Assembly: GCF_963676685.1 (NCBI RefSeq)
Contig: NC_092345.1
Span: 43,979,838-44,043,837, forward strand
Source: Mytilus edulis
Lineage: Eukaryota > Mollusca > Bivalvia > Mytilida > Mytilidae
Length of the DNA stretch: 64,000 nucleotides
Reading direction: 5' to 3'
Shown: piece by piece, positions 45,912 to 55,912 of the stretch
Layout: each line of letters starts with the position of its first letter
Numbering within the stretch: the first letter of the stretch is position 1
Position numbers and translations under genes: made by a program
Notes under the pieces: model-generated
Databases searched by the model: none
What the model was told of the DNA's origin: nothing
What the model saw: only the letters and a program-made list of their open reading frames with translations

Positions 45912-48112
45912 TAAAAGAGGGACGAAAGATACCAAAGGGACAGTCAAACTCATAAATCTAAAACAAACTGACAACGCCATGGCTAAAAATGAAAAAGACA
46001 AACAGAAAAACTATAGTACACATGACACAACATAGAAAACTAAAGAATAAACAACACGAACCCCAAAAACTAGGGGTGATCTCAGGTGCTCCGGAAGGGT
46101 AAGCAGATCCTGCTCCACATGTGGCACCCGTCGTGTTGCTTATGTGATTACAAATCCGGTAAATAGTCTAATTCGGTAGGTCACATTCATAAAAGGGAAG
46201 GGGATTGCAGTTACGACGTGAGGAACATATCCGATATCATTTGTGAAACGGTTATTCCATAACGGTCAACCAACTCGTGATGGCGTCCGTAAAATTTACG
46301 AAGGGATGATTTCAACTTCCCCATTTGGAACTCTTGGTTTAATAGCTTCATTGTGAGCAGTAACCCTCTATCAAGAAAATCATGATAGGAAATGCAAGCA
46401 CGGGAATATCGTATCAATTGGGAGATATATACCCCGTATGCAGGTGCTGCTGGAATGTTGCTACTTAGAAATGGAAAGTTCACAATTGGAAAGCTGAAAT
46501 CATCTCTTTTGTCGTAAAGTTTTGTTTTCAACCGACCCTCATTGTCAATTTCTAGATGTAAGTCAAGATATGAAGCCGACTTAACTGTATCTGTAGTATC
46601 CTTTATCTCTAATTCGATGGGATAGATGCGTTCCACATAGTCACCAAAATTGAATTGTTTAGTGAAAGAACGTCATCTATATAGCGGAAAGTAGAGTTAA
46701 AGGATATTGCTAACTTCTTATCTTTCTTCCTATAATAATAAAGAAACAAGTCGGCAAGTAGAGGGGCACAGTTTGTTCCCATTGGGATGCCGACAGTCTG
46801 TTGAAAAACACGTCTCCGAACGTTACAAATATGTTGTCAATCAAGAAATCAAGCATCTTGATAATATCGATTTCAGAGAATTTTTTGTTTGAATCAGAGT
46901 GATTCTTTACAAAGTATGATTTATCCCTCCCTAAGACAAGATACTTGTATCTACGTCTTTTTTATGAAGCAAAGTAATACCAACTCTTTCAATTTGTCTT
47001 TTAGTTTGGAATGTGGAATACTTGTGTAGAGAGTAGAAAAGTCAAATGTTTTAATACTGTTACAAGATGAAAGAGAGTTAGATTGTATGTACTCTAAAAG
47101 ATCTTTGGAATTTTTAAGTATCCACATCTGATTCACGCCACCTCTAGAATAGGCAGTTTCACAATAACTTTGAAGCCCGTCTTTGATTGCTGATAAAATA
47201 GATGTTAATAATTTAGAAAGAGGTTTCGTGGAGCACTTGGAAGACCCAGCAATATATCGTTGTTTGTAAGGACACTTATGTAGTTTAGGTATCCAATACA
47301 GTGATGGAAGATCCAGTTCTTCATCTTTGGTTGAAATACCAAAAGAACAAAGAACAGACCTATGATTATCCAGGATTTCCTCTTTGGTAAGAGTCGTGAG
47401 GATATATGTTGAGTTTCCAAGTGAATTGTCTATACCTAATTCGTTTATCAAGCAATTAATGTAGTGACTTTTACAGACAAAAACGATGTTATTTGGGGCT
47501 TTGTCTGCGGGGACAACAACATATTTATCATGGAGGTCGGATAAGTGTTTAGCAACATTTGGGTCTTTAAAGATTGACGTAGCATGGGCATTGATGGACC
47601 CATTCAGTTTCTTAATTCTGATTTGTATGAACGACCTCACTGCCTTAATCCATTCGGATAGAGTGTCTACGTCTTCCTTTTCACGTTTAGCCCATTGCCT
47701 GGCATAATCCTCGACTGAGTCCATCAAAATTTTAAAGTTGTATTTCCAATTGATGGATTTAGGCTCACGATATTTCGGACCTTTCGATAACACATTTCGT
47801 AGAGAAGTGTTATTAACAATGTTAAGGTCACCGGTAATAACGTGGCCAGCAGGATTATATGTGAATTGGGAACTAGCACAAGTGCAATCAGGAGGTTTAG
47901 ACTTGAAGTCGTTAATATCGAGATTCTGCAAAACGCGTTTGTAATTGAAAATTTTTAGTTGCAATAGGTTTGGTATAGGTATAAGAAATTATTGGTACAG
48001 ACTGGTCTTTGAAATAAGGAGGTATTTTCGATTGAACTAATTTATGATGAAGGATATTGCCTAGGTTGACGTTAAAAGCTGTACATGTTTGTCTTTGTTT
48101 GAAATTCACCAC
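45912..48112 (-). pseudogene. Penelope-like retroelement, 5'-truncated, frameshifted
   Basis: Coding runs from 48112 downward. First a block with PIISYTYTKPIA (47912-48112). Then a long open frame of 337 residues (46951-47964) with KSKPPDCTCASSQF, AGHVITGDL, HDKYVVVPADKAPNNIVFVC, LPSLYWIPKLHKCPYKQRYI, a GSSKCSTK segment and RT motif A (FDFSTLYTSIPH). The frame is lost at about 46951, and motif B and C regions follow in changed frames. The last 141-residue frame (46211-46636) holds LDLHLEIDNEGRLKTKLYDK and ends GRHHELVDRYG. The 3' tail (45912-46145) completes the element. No GIY-YIG remains because the 5' end is cut. Its open frames are the longest of this subfamily here, so it is the youngest copy. 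Confidence 0.85.
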
Positions 48113-48536
48113 GAGTATTCCTCTTTACTATGAGTAAGCATGGCAAAGGATACATGAACATTTCAGATCACTTCAGTCTTATAAGTGTATCTAACCACAT
48201 TTTATTTGATATCCATTTGTCAATCTTAATAAACTTTAAATTATACTTATTACTAGTTTGTTTTCTTACAACATTGTACAATAGCACGTATTACAGCCAG
48301 TTTCTACGACGAAATCCTTTATTTAATTTATTAGCTTATACATTTTTCTTGTTCAATACATTTGACTTATTTTTATTAGAGTAAGCAACACCCTTAAGAG
48401 TTTCATGCGTAATTTGTTTACGAAACACTTCTGATGGAATTACTTATATTCTTCAGTTTCTCCAGAAGCTGATGTCTAACACAATGAACATAATAACATG
48501 TTCTCAGTTTAAGGCAACCGAAACAAAAAGCGTAAT
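48113..48536. other. spacer between PLE relic and Mab-21 gene
   Basis: AT-rich 3' flank of the minus-strand Mab-21 gene. No AATAAA in a clearly right place was identified. Open frames here are incidental. Confidence 0.4.
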
Positions 48537-49934
48537 TTAGATTCCATCATTTTCAGTCAAGTAAGACTGTATATCTTGAAATTTGTCACAGAAGTTTTGA
48601 AAAGATATTTGCTGTTTTACAATCACTTCAGTGAACATGCCCAACAATCTTTCTATGCTTGGTTTTAAGAGAAATACGGGTAGAGCTGACCCTCCTTGCG
48701 ACCATAGGTTTTTATCTTTAAGAAAATAACTTGTAAGTAACCGTTTATCTATGCAGTCATTAAGAAATGATAGCATTTCCATCATACATTTTGCTATATT
48801 TTTGCTTTCGTCGATGCATCGTAAATTATGATGCAAAAGAACTGCTTTGAGCATATACGTTGTCAGTACGTGAGTTTCATCATGGTACATGCGAATTACG
48901 ACAGATGAAAATCGGTCCGCAGTAATATTCAAACCAAGTTGTTTCATGTTATCCAAAGCGTCCCTTTGATTTGATTTTAGAAATTTAAGAATGCGGAAAC
49001 ATTTCTTATGTGCACTGTCCATACTTCGTATCATCTCCGTCTCGATGGTAGACAAAGAGAGCCTCCAACACAACTTCTTGAACGGATCTGAATGACCTCC
49101 GTGTTTACAGTCCATATTTACAGCTGGAATTAAAAAGATATCTTTAAAATCTTTACCTGTATTTACAAGTGCATTTTCTAACAAGTGATAGTTTATACCT
49201 ACAAAAGGAATTGAATCTGAAAATACTTTTAATGCAGGAGTTACGTCGACGCATATCCCATGTCGATCACCACTAGATGCAGATGTCCATATCATTTCGA
49301 TTTCTACGTTTGGTCCCTTCACAAACATATCTAAATGTTGTGCCACTTCCTCTACAAGTGTGAGATAGCCCATCGGTTTGATTATTCTTTGTTTATTTTT
49401 CGATATATGCACTGCAACGGAAGTAAATAAATTCCAAAATCGAATCCGGAATTTCACTGGCGATACATATCGTAAAGATGAATTTTCTATATTAGGTAAA
49501 TGTTCCTCCTCGTCGTCAGCAAGAATCTCTACGGGTAGATTCGATGACGTAGAACAACGAATATGTGCAGTTCCAGAATTTCCACATTCATTTATGACCT
49601 TTACAGAATATTTCGACTCGTCAAAACACTGCATCAAAGCTACGAAATCAAACTCATCCGGTTTTCCAAGTTTTGTTCCTTCTGCAATACTTCCAACGGA
49701 CTCCAGTTTACTCACTACAAAATAAGGATCTACTTCTTTGATGCCCCTCAGGATATTCCAAGCCATTTCTTTTACTGCCTCGCGGATATCCTCATCCTCC
49801 TGTCGACAATCAGTCCTCAATAACCTCTTTTCTAAATCATCCAAATAAGTAGAAAGAAGTTGAAAACCACCATGCTCCTGAATTTCGTGTTGGCCTTTCC
49901 TATTATATAAAATAGTGTACACATTTGAATCCAT
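48537..49934 (-). CDS. Mab-21 domain protein, cGAS-like receptor (cGLR) candidate
   Basis: Uninterrupted 465-residue frame, the usual size for this family. Nucleotidyltransferase core: GS at 81-82 in VGSIAEGTKLGKPDEFDF, with acidic residues E94 and D96; the third acidic residue is D230 in GICVDVTPAL. The helical half has the family signature CWRLSLSTIETEMI (289-302) and a C/H-rich stretch around 308-373, but no complete zinc ribbon as in vertebrate cGAS. All three metal-binding acids are present, so an active enzyme making a cyclic dinucleotide or related signal after sensing foreign nucleic acid is possible; whether it does so is inference. Mab-21 developmental proteins usually lack this full set. 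Related receptors are greatly expanded in bivalves, often as single-exon genes. The ATG follows a possible acceptor (ttattcag, exon border 49940), so a noncoding first exon may exist. Confidence 0.92.
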   Translation of the reverse strand: MDSNVYTILYNRKGQHEIQEHGGFQLLSTYLDDLEKRLLRTDCRQEDEDIREAVKEMAWNILRGIKEVDPYFVVSKLESVGSIAEGTKLGKPDEFDFVALMQCFDESKYSVKVINECGNSGTAHIRCSTSSNLPVEILADDEEEHLPNIENSSLRYVSPVKFRIRFWNLFTSVAVHISKNKQRIIKPMGYLTLVEEVAQHLDMFVKGPNVEIEMIWTSASSGDRHGICVDVTPALKVFSDSIPFVGINYHLLENALVNTGKDFKDIFLIPAVNMDCKHGGHSDPFKKLCWRLSLSTIETEMIRSMDSAHKKCFRILKFLKSNQRDALDNMKQLGLNITADRFSSVVIRMYHDETHVLTTYMLKAVLLHHNLRCIDESKNIAKCMMEMLSFLNDCIDKRLLTSYFLKDKNLWSQGGSALPVFLLKPSIERLLGMFTEVIVKQQISFQNFCDKFQDIQSYLTENDGI

Positions 49935-49939
49935 TTTTT

Positions 49940-49957
49940 ACTGAATAACTATTTATA
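49940..49957 (-). promoter_or_regulatory. TATA-like sequence or splice acceptor before the Mab-21 start
   Basis: On the minus strand TATAAATA (49950-49957) is followed by gttattcag and then taaaaaATGG. The TATA-like box is only 16-23 bases from the ATG, too close for an ordinary promoter, so the acceptor reading is more likely. Confidence 0.25.
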
Positions 49958-50237
49958 GAAATGGGAAATACCGTTACGGTATCTCCTTTCATTTTATGTA
50001 TACGGTAAATATGCACACATGACTATAAAACACACATGTGTATGACTTTATACAGTGACATTTTCTTGAAATAATCTAACTTTAGTTTATAGGTGTACAA
50101 TTTATTTCTAATATTGTTTGGCTTTTTATCATTTATGAATGAAAACAATGTACAAATTCTGTAACCCGGAGTATATGTGAGTTGTAACTGATATGGTAAA
50201 CTGAATGTAATAAACAATATATATGTTACAGTGAATT
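49958..50237. other. 5' flank of the Mab-21 gene
   Basis: AT-rich, with a short palindromic taccgttacggta at 49969-49981. No core promoter could be defined. Confidence 0.4.
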
Positions 50238-50420
50238 TGTATAATCAGGGATTATGTAGAATCCCTGATTTTTAAGGGAATGTGTAGAATCACTAAAACC
50301 ATTAGTAATTATATATAATCCCTGAAGATGACTTGTGATTTTACATAATCACTGAACATGTTAATAACTATTCTACAAAGTCCCTAATATGATTTCAGGC
50401 TCAGATTTCAGGGGTTATCA
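50238..50420. repeat. palindrome-rich segment with repeated aatccctga words
   Basis: aatcaggga...tccctgatt forms a 9-base stem (50244-50271). Variants of ataatccctga and aatcactgaa recur at 50290-50370. A degenerate short-repeat block of the type seen at ends of DNA transposons; the class is unknown. Confidence 0.45.
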
Positions 50421-50496
50421 ATAATTTAAGGACCCTTTGTTTGATAAGAAAAATAATATTGACTAATTATAATTTTTTTTTTCATATTTCTTGCCA

Positions 50497-51000
50497 GATG
50501 AAATACTTTTGCTTTTAAACACAGAGGATGATCTTAAAGATATAACCAACACAGGGTTTCTAGATAAAGTTGAAGACTTCAAAATTAATATCAACATTCC
50601 ATTTATAGCGATAAAATTAAAAGCCAGCGTCAAATGAATATTCATGTTATATTTGTAAATCCACAGTACATGTTATCTGTGGTACATGTAAGGCAAATGG
50701 TGAAGAAGATCATGGAACATCTGTTGTCTTTTTTCTTTTCTTTTTGTTCAAATGAACAAGAAATTCAAACTGAGAGAACTTACGCATCTAAGTGCATAGA
50801 AAAACATGCAGAACTGAGGATAAACATATACATGTATAGCAAAATTTTAGAGGAAGCTGGCATTTGGTGTTATATTCTCATAGCAATTCCTTAGGGTAAA
50901 AAAGGAAAGGGAAACACAAAAAACATAAAGGCAATTGTTCACAAAAAGTTTGAAAAAGATATAGCCTGGCCACAAAATATGTGCTCGGACAAGTTCTAAT
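50497..51000 (+). pseudogene. ORF remnants, unknown protein, with a CxxC..HxxC piece
   Basis: After an acceptor-like tcttgccag, the frame 50497-50637 reads DEILLLLNTEDDLKDITNTG and ends in TGA without an ATG of its own. One frame over, 50639-50740 encodes CYICKSTVHVICG, a zinc-binding-looking CX2C-X4-HX2C piece, then GEED. Further broken frames follow to about 51000. The reading of a decayed multi-exon gene or DNA-transposon protein is plausible; I cannot name it. Confidence 0.35.
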
Positions 51001-51040
51001 TCCTTTTTATGGGAATAACTTCAGATGTTTTTACCGAACA

Positions 51041-51830
51041 CTTTATATCTCTTAGGCGTGTCGTTAACTCTAATTTGATATGTGAAGGAAACGATTTTTA
51101 AATGTGGATATTGTGGTAAAAAAGATGTGAAGCATATTATTTTAATATATTGTGTAAAACATTTTTATATATTGTGCCTTACATTTTAAAAAATTGGGGT
51201 TATCATTTTGATATATTGTGCTTAACATTTTACAATTCATGTTAATAATAATGTTTTAATATGATTTTATAGAATAAATTATTTGACTTTTATTCATTTT
51301 CTTGTATATGCATACATTACCTGAAAAGATAAAGAACTATATGTATATGCTCACTTTAATAATTTAGTAAATGTATTGGTCCTTTGTAGTCAGTCCGTAT
51401 AGCGATTGCAAGTTTTATTTTTGCCGACAATTAATCATTTCGTTTATACAGACCCACTCAAGACTCTCCGAGACACACAACACCATACACTAACGAAATT
51501 GATACGCAAACACTTCGTTTAATGATCTCTGGATCAAATGGAATCAAACATTACCAAAAGACCACGTATACAGAAGTCAACAATTGATACAAAAAAAATA
51601 CAACTACATGTACATCTTATTAAGATCACAAGTGGCTGACAGAGATTAGATACAGTATATGCTGTATACTCAAATTTGATGTTCTGAAAACAGAAAAGGC
51701 AAAACATACAGATAAATTCACAGAGAAAAAGACTGAACAAAATAAGTCGGAGAAACCAAACACCTCACATGCTTCAGATTTGAATTCGGGTGCTAGGGAA
51801 ACAAACGAGAGACACCTTGTTTCATGAACC
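51041..51830. other. intergenic, nothing recognised
   Basis: Contains tandemly similar segments around 51135-51215 (atattgtgtaaaacattttt and atattgtgccttacatttta). Minus-strand open frames between 51534 and 51835 look incidental. Confidence 0.4.
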
Positions 51831-51879
51831 CCCAACGAGCCTTCATATGTGCAAAATTATTGAAAAGACATAGACGTAT

Positions 51880-52260
51880 TTGCCATAGACTATCAATTCA
51901 TTCCATCCGTACTCAATATCAAACACATTGTTGATGAACAGAGTTTGACTATTTATCCAGCTGATACAGTGCTCTCGTGGGCACTATTCCCTGTGACAAT
52001 TTCTGCTGATGAAAATTGCCTACTTTCTTGAGGCATTATTATGCGTTTGGGAATGAACTTAGTAGCAGGGAAATTAGAACCAGAATTATATTTGAATCTG
52101 TCGCTCACAAGGATTACTACCTTAGTCAGCCTTTTTTTTGGAAAAAGGTTTGGTGAGAAATATATTTACAATTCCATAGCTAAGGCCTTTGCAATGTACT
52201 CGAATAAATTTGTGTCTGAAACACATATTTTAGACAGTCAGGAATAGAGAAGATATTTAA
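51880..52260 (+). pseudogene. OTU-like / vertnin-like ORF remnant
   Basis: One frame gives FPVTISADENCLL (about 51990-52022). This resembles the FPV-x-SxDGNCL opening of OTU-type or vertnin-type domains that accompany mollusc and cnidarian mobile-element proteins. After a stop and a frame change, downstream parts keep an AHKDYYL-like and an AMYSNKFV-like stretch, as those domains do. The DGNCL Gly is changed, and stops break the frame, so it is not functional. The assignment rests on motif memory. Confidence 0.4.
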
Positions 52261-52479
52261 GGCTGAAGTAAGAGAAAACAAAACTTATTTGAGGATGTAG
52301 CAAGTGTTTTGCACTTTTAAGTGTTATGTTGACGGGTCTACTTGGTCTATCCCCTTCTAGGAAATACCAATGTCAGGAATGACCCAAATCAACTTGTTGT
52401 CACAACGAAATTTGACTCCAAACCATTTTGTTGTTGTTTTACCTGTCGATAATCCAAACACAACCAACCTCCCGGTTGG

Positions 52480-52988
52480 AGATTAACGAGGCTAAGGAAA
52501 ATAGAGAAGGACAAAAGAGAAAAAGAAGAAAGTGAACAAACACCAAGAAGATTAAAACTGAAAAAAATCATAATGAACAATCCACTTAAGATTGACCTAG
52601 AAAGCGACAGTGAAAAAGGTCATCAGGATTATTCTTGTGATAACAAATCCAGTCACCAGACGGGACATAGATCGAACAGATTAGTCTGTGTCAAGGAAAG
52701 AACATGGAAAGGATGTAGAGAATTCTGCTACCACTGATAACATTCGAAAAAACCTGAATATTCAATTTATATTGAAAGTCAGGATAACATGGCAGACATA
52801 AAAGATTTCAAAACTAGACCGGAAAACGAAATTGACAATCAAACTTTTGGTACTAAAACTAAAGAAACATTTAGTGCATTCAACTCGGAAGATGTTCTAC
52901 AGAAACACGTTCTTGTAGACTATGATGGCAAGTTGTATCCGGGAGCAGTTGTTGATATTGATGACAATGAAGTTTATGTCAAATGTAG
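52480..52988 (+). pseudogene. C-terminal part of a transposon-type ORF, cut by a repeat
   Basis: A Lys/Glu-rich region (52490-52580) is followed by an open frame from 52789 with HVLVDYDGKLYPGAVVDIDD and EVYVKC. This resembles the terminal domain of mobile-element proteins in invertebrates, which normally goes on with an HR-G-NRFFWP-type block. Here it is replaced at about 52989 by a family A2 repeat, so the protein is truncated. Probably the same decayed unit as 51880-52260. Confidence 0.45.
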
Positions 52989-53105
52989 GGTGCGGGAATT
53001 CTCGCTTCATTGAAGACCCATTGGTTGCCTTCGGCTGTTGTTTGCTCTATGGTCGGGTGGTTGTCGCTTTGACATATTCACCATTTCCTTTCTCAATTTT
53101 ATCCA
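52989..53105 (+). repeat. family A2 repeat, 3' part
   Basis: gggtgcgggaattctcgctt, ttgaagacccattggttgcc and ggtcgggtggttgtcgcttt match 37815-37900. Its insertion ended the open frame at 52789-52988. Confidence 0.7.
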
Positions 53106-53584
53106 TTTAGGAAAACATTTTATTAGTCAAAAGCGATAATTGATTTGTGTTGGTATAGTATGCAAAAGGCGATTGCACGAATACCAGAGCCAGTAAAGAT
53201 CAGATGTGATATTAAATTGACAGTGACGTGTGGAAAACTAATAACGTTAATTTGTATTGATTGTTCACAAAACTATTGCTTCTTAAAAGCATCTTATCTT
53301 AATTTTCTTAAGATCCTGTAAATGATATTCTACAAAATATCCTAAATAAGTACTTGTCATAAGTGTAACTGGGTACATCATTAGTGTTACTAGATCACAA
53401 TTTTTAAGATATATTTGGTTTAGTTTGATTTCAGAAGAAACACCTACATAGCTAGATAATACAATCAATTATCTAATTACTACCACAATTTGATATTAAT
53501 TAGTATTGTAATTTTCATAATCATTAATAAATGTTATATCAGTTTTACAAATCTAATCTTGAATTCTATCTAAGTTCTATCCTA
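53106..53584. other. intergenic, nothing recognised
   Basis: AT-rich sequence between two repeats. One minus-strand open frame (53283-53468) lacks any family likeness. Confidence 0.45.
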
Positions 53585-54360
53585 TTTTTTTTAAATTTTT
53601 AGAAATTCAAATGTGACGTCACTTTGTACTTTAGCTAACTCGGCTGTGAATTTTTATGTGCTGGTTTTATTCTGTAGTTAGTCACCACTTCGGTTTTATC
53701 ATGTATATCTATTATATAGTCATTTTATAAAAATTTACTGTTTGCAAACGTATGAATTATTCTAAATTATAAGGATTTTCTTATCCCAGGCAGAAAACCC
53801 TAACCGTATTAGGCACAACTTTTTGGATTTTTTTGTCCTCAATGCTCTTCAACTTTGTGCTTGTACTTGTTTTTGCTTTCGAACTTTTTTCATCTGAGTG
53901 TCACTGGTAAGTCTTCTGAGGACGAAACGCGCGTCTGTCGTATTAAATTTGAATTAAAACCTGGTACCCTTTGTTAGCTATTATTCGTGTGTTTCTCTGT
54001 TTTATATGTTCTCCCATTTATTTGTATTTTAGTCCTGTTATGTAATGATGTCATGTTAATGTTATATTTGACATTGCCATAAAAGCGGGAATTTGGCATG
54101 CCACAAAACCAGGTTCAACCCAACATTTTTGTCTTAAAATGTCCTGTACCAAGTCAGGAAAATGGCAATTGTTATATTATAGTTCGTTTCTCTGTGTGTA
54201 ACATTTAAATGCTGTGTTCCTCTTGTGTCGTAGCTCTCCTCTTATATTTGATGTGTTTCTCTCAGTTTTAGTTTGTAACCCGGATTTGTTTTTGTTTTTC
54301 TCAATCGATTTATGAATTTCGAACAGCGGTATACTACTGTTGCCTTTATTTAGGCTATCA
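53585..54360 (+). repeat. long repeat paralogous to 59370-60115, ending in tail-T
   Basis: Ordered matches with the region after the long PLE: caaatgtgacgtcact, cggttttatcat, tcattttataaa-attta, ttggcacaacttttt, tttgttagctattattcgtg, ggcatgccacaaaaccaggt, cctgtaccaagtcagg, and tail-T at 54319-54352. An R3-type block in reverse (gaggacgaaacgcgcgtctg) is included. Both copies point the same way and stand on either side of the PLE at 55.9-58.9 kb. Confidence 0.7.
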
Positions 54361-54491
54361 CATTTTTTTACTTCTATTTCCTTGATTGTTATTAACTGGC
54401 AACTTTCTAATCAACTTACAAACTTCCAATTTGAATGTTTGGATTTATATGTTAACCATGAAAATCCTCATTTTTGTCATTGATGTTACAA

Positions 54492-54690
54492 ATAAACTCA
54501 TCATAGATACTAGGATTACATTTTTTTATTTACGCAAGACTCGCGTTTCGTCTACAAAAGACTCATCAGTGACGCTCGAATCTAAAAAAAATAGAAAGGA
54601 CAAATAAAATACGAAGTTGAAGAGCATTGAGGACCAAAATTCCTAAAAGTTTTGCCAAATACAGTTAAGGTAATCTATTCCTGGGGTAGA
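54492..54690 (+). repeat. family R3 repeat
   Basis: aactcatcatagatactagg, acgcaagactcgcgtttcgt, actcatcagtgacgctcgaa and gagcattgaggaccaaaa. A short reverse piece of the same family follows at about 54905-54980. Confidence 0.7.
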
Positions 54691-54980
54691 CATTCCTGGC
54701 ATTGGAGTTACTAGTACTAAGCTAATGTTGTTGTAGTTTGATGTTATGTTATATGATGTGGGATTTTTAAGGCTTAGAATTTATTTTTTTCACGTCTATT
54801 CTTTTTCTTTTGATTTCTGTTTCTTTTGTGTTCAGTACTGAATACTTTGTTATCAATGGTGTTACTTTTGTGTCATTTAAGTTACTGAAAGGTCGGTAAC
54901 TATTTTGACATGAGCGTCACTGCTGAGTGTTATGCGCGTCTAGCGAACTAAATTATAATCTTGGTACCTTTGCTAACTAT

Positions 54981-55569
54981 TAGTGTTTCTGCATAGCAAT
55001 AATTTTTATATTTAATTTTAAAATGAATTGTTTTATGCCGTATACGAAAGATTCGACACAAAGGCACCTGTCTGAGAAAAGAAGTCATATATACCTTAAA
55101 GTACATTAAGGTATATAGGGGGGAATCAGAGACAAGTGCCTGTGATTAGGCAGTATATTAACTTTAGTCCTACACATTTAAGATATATTCAGGTTCGGTG
55201 TATTCTTTATTATTAACAAAAGCCATTTTTAGCACAACTATGTTTTACAACAATTTATTTTGAAATGCATCTTCAAATATAATGCATACCTATCAAAATA
55301 ATGGTTATAAGTAGTAATTTAACCCTTAACCGTTGTGTTTAGTATCTAAAATCTACAACAAGTTTGCTGACGTCTTCGTGATATTTATTTGTATGTTTCT
55401 TTGGCTTTTTTATTCAGTTGTGCTCTATGTCAGTGATGTATGTTTACACAGTTCTGGCTCATGGATCCTACTTATAATCATATTAACCTTTTATGGCTGT
55501 TTTGGGTTGCGCACCTAATTTGTCAATATAAAAGAAATATAAACAGCTATCATACAAATGACAGGTTAC
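54981..55569. other. intergenic, with a small palindrome
   Basis: Includes an imperfect foldback at 55058-55144: an inner perfect stem tataccttaa/ttaaggtata around agtaca, extended outward by ggcacctgtctga versus its mirrored acaagtgcctg. No coding was supported. Confidence 0.5.
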
Positions 55570-55845
55570 GCTAGCTATAAATAAAGACAACAGTAGTATG
55601 CAGAAACCAAATACGGATTACAAACTAAAACTATAAGAGGAAAACAAAGACACAACAGAAACACTGAAGTGCAACAAAAAACCAAAACGACAATACAACA
55701 CACACATAGAAACAAACTATACGATATCAACTGCCATTTTTCATGACTTGGTACAGGATCCGGTATAATTCAACATTTCCCCGATGTCCATGGATTTATG
55801 AGTTTTGAACAGAGGTATACTACTGTTGCCTTTATTTATCACCAC
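55570..55845. repeat. tail-T in inverted pair just upstream of the PLE
   Basis: 55576-55760 is a reversed tail-T block (ataaagacaacagtagtatg then ggattacaaactaaaactat, later ttttcatgacttggtacagg). 55795-55842 is a plus-strand tail-T (tttatgagttttgaacagag then tactactgttgcctttattt). The pair faces itself across about 200 bases and abuts the 5' end of the element's reading frame. Confidence 0.6.
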
Positions 55846-55912
55846 CGGACCGGAATCTCTGCAGGTGGACAATCTGTCCCCGAGGATTCTACCAGTCCGG
55901 TAGCCTAACAGC

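Noticed and set aside
47486..47944. Plus-strand frames opposite the 46-48 kb PLE
   Set aside because: They are shadows of the minus-strand RT frame.
49378..49823. Plus-strand frames of 86 and 115 codons opposite the Mab-21 gene
   Set aside because: They are shadows of a conserved minus-strand domain.
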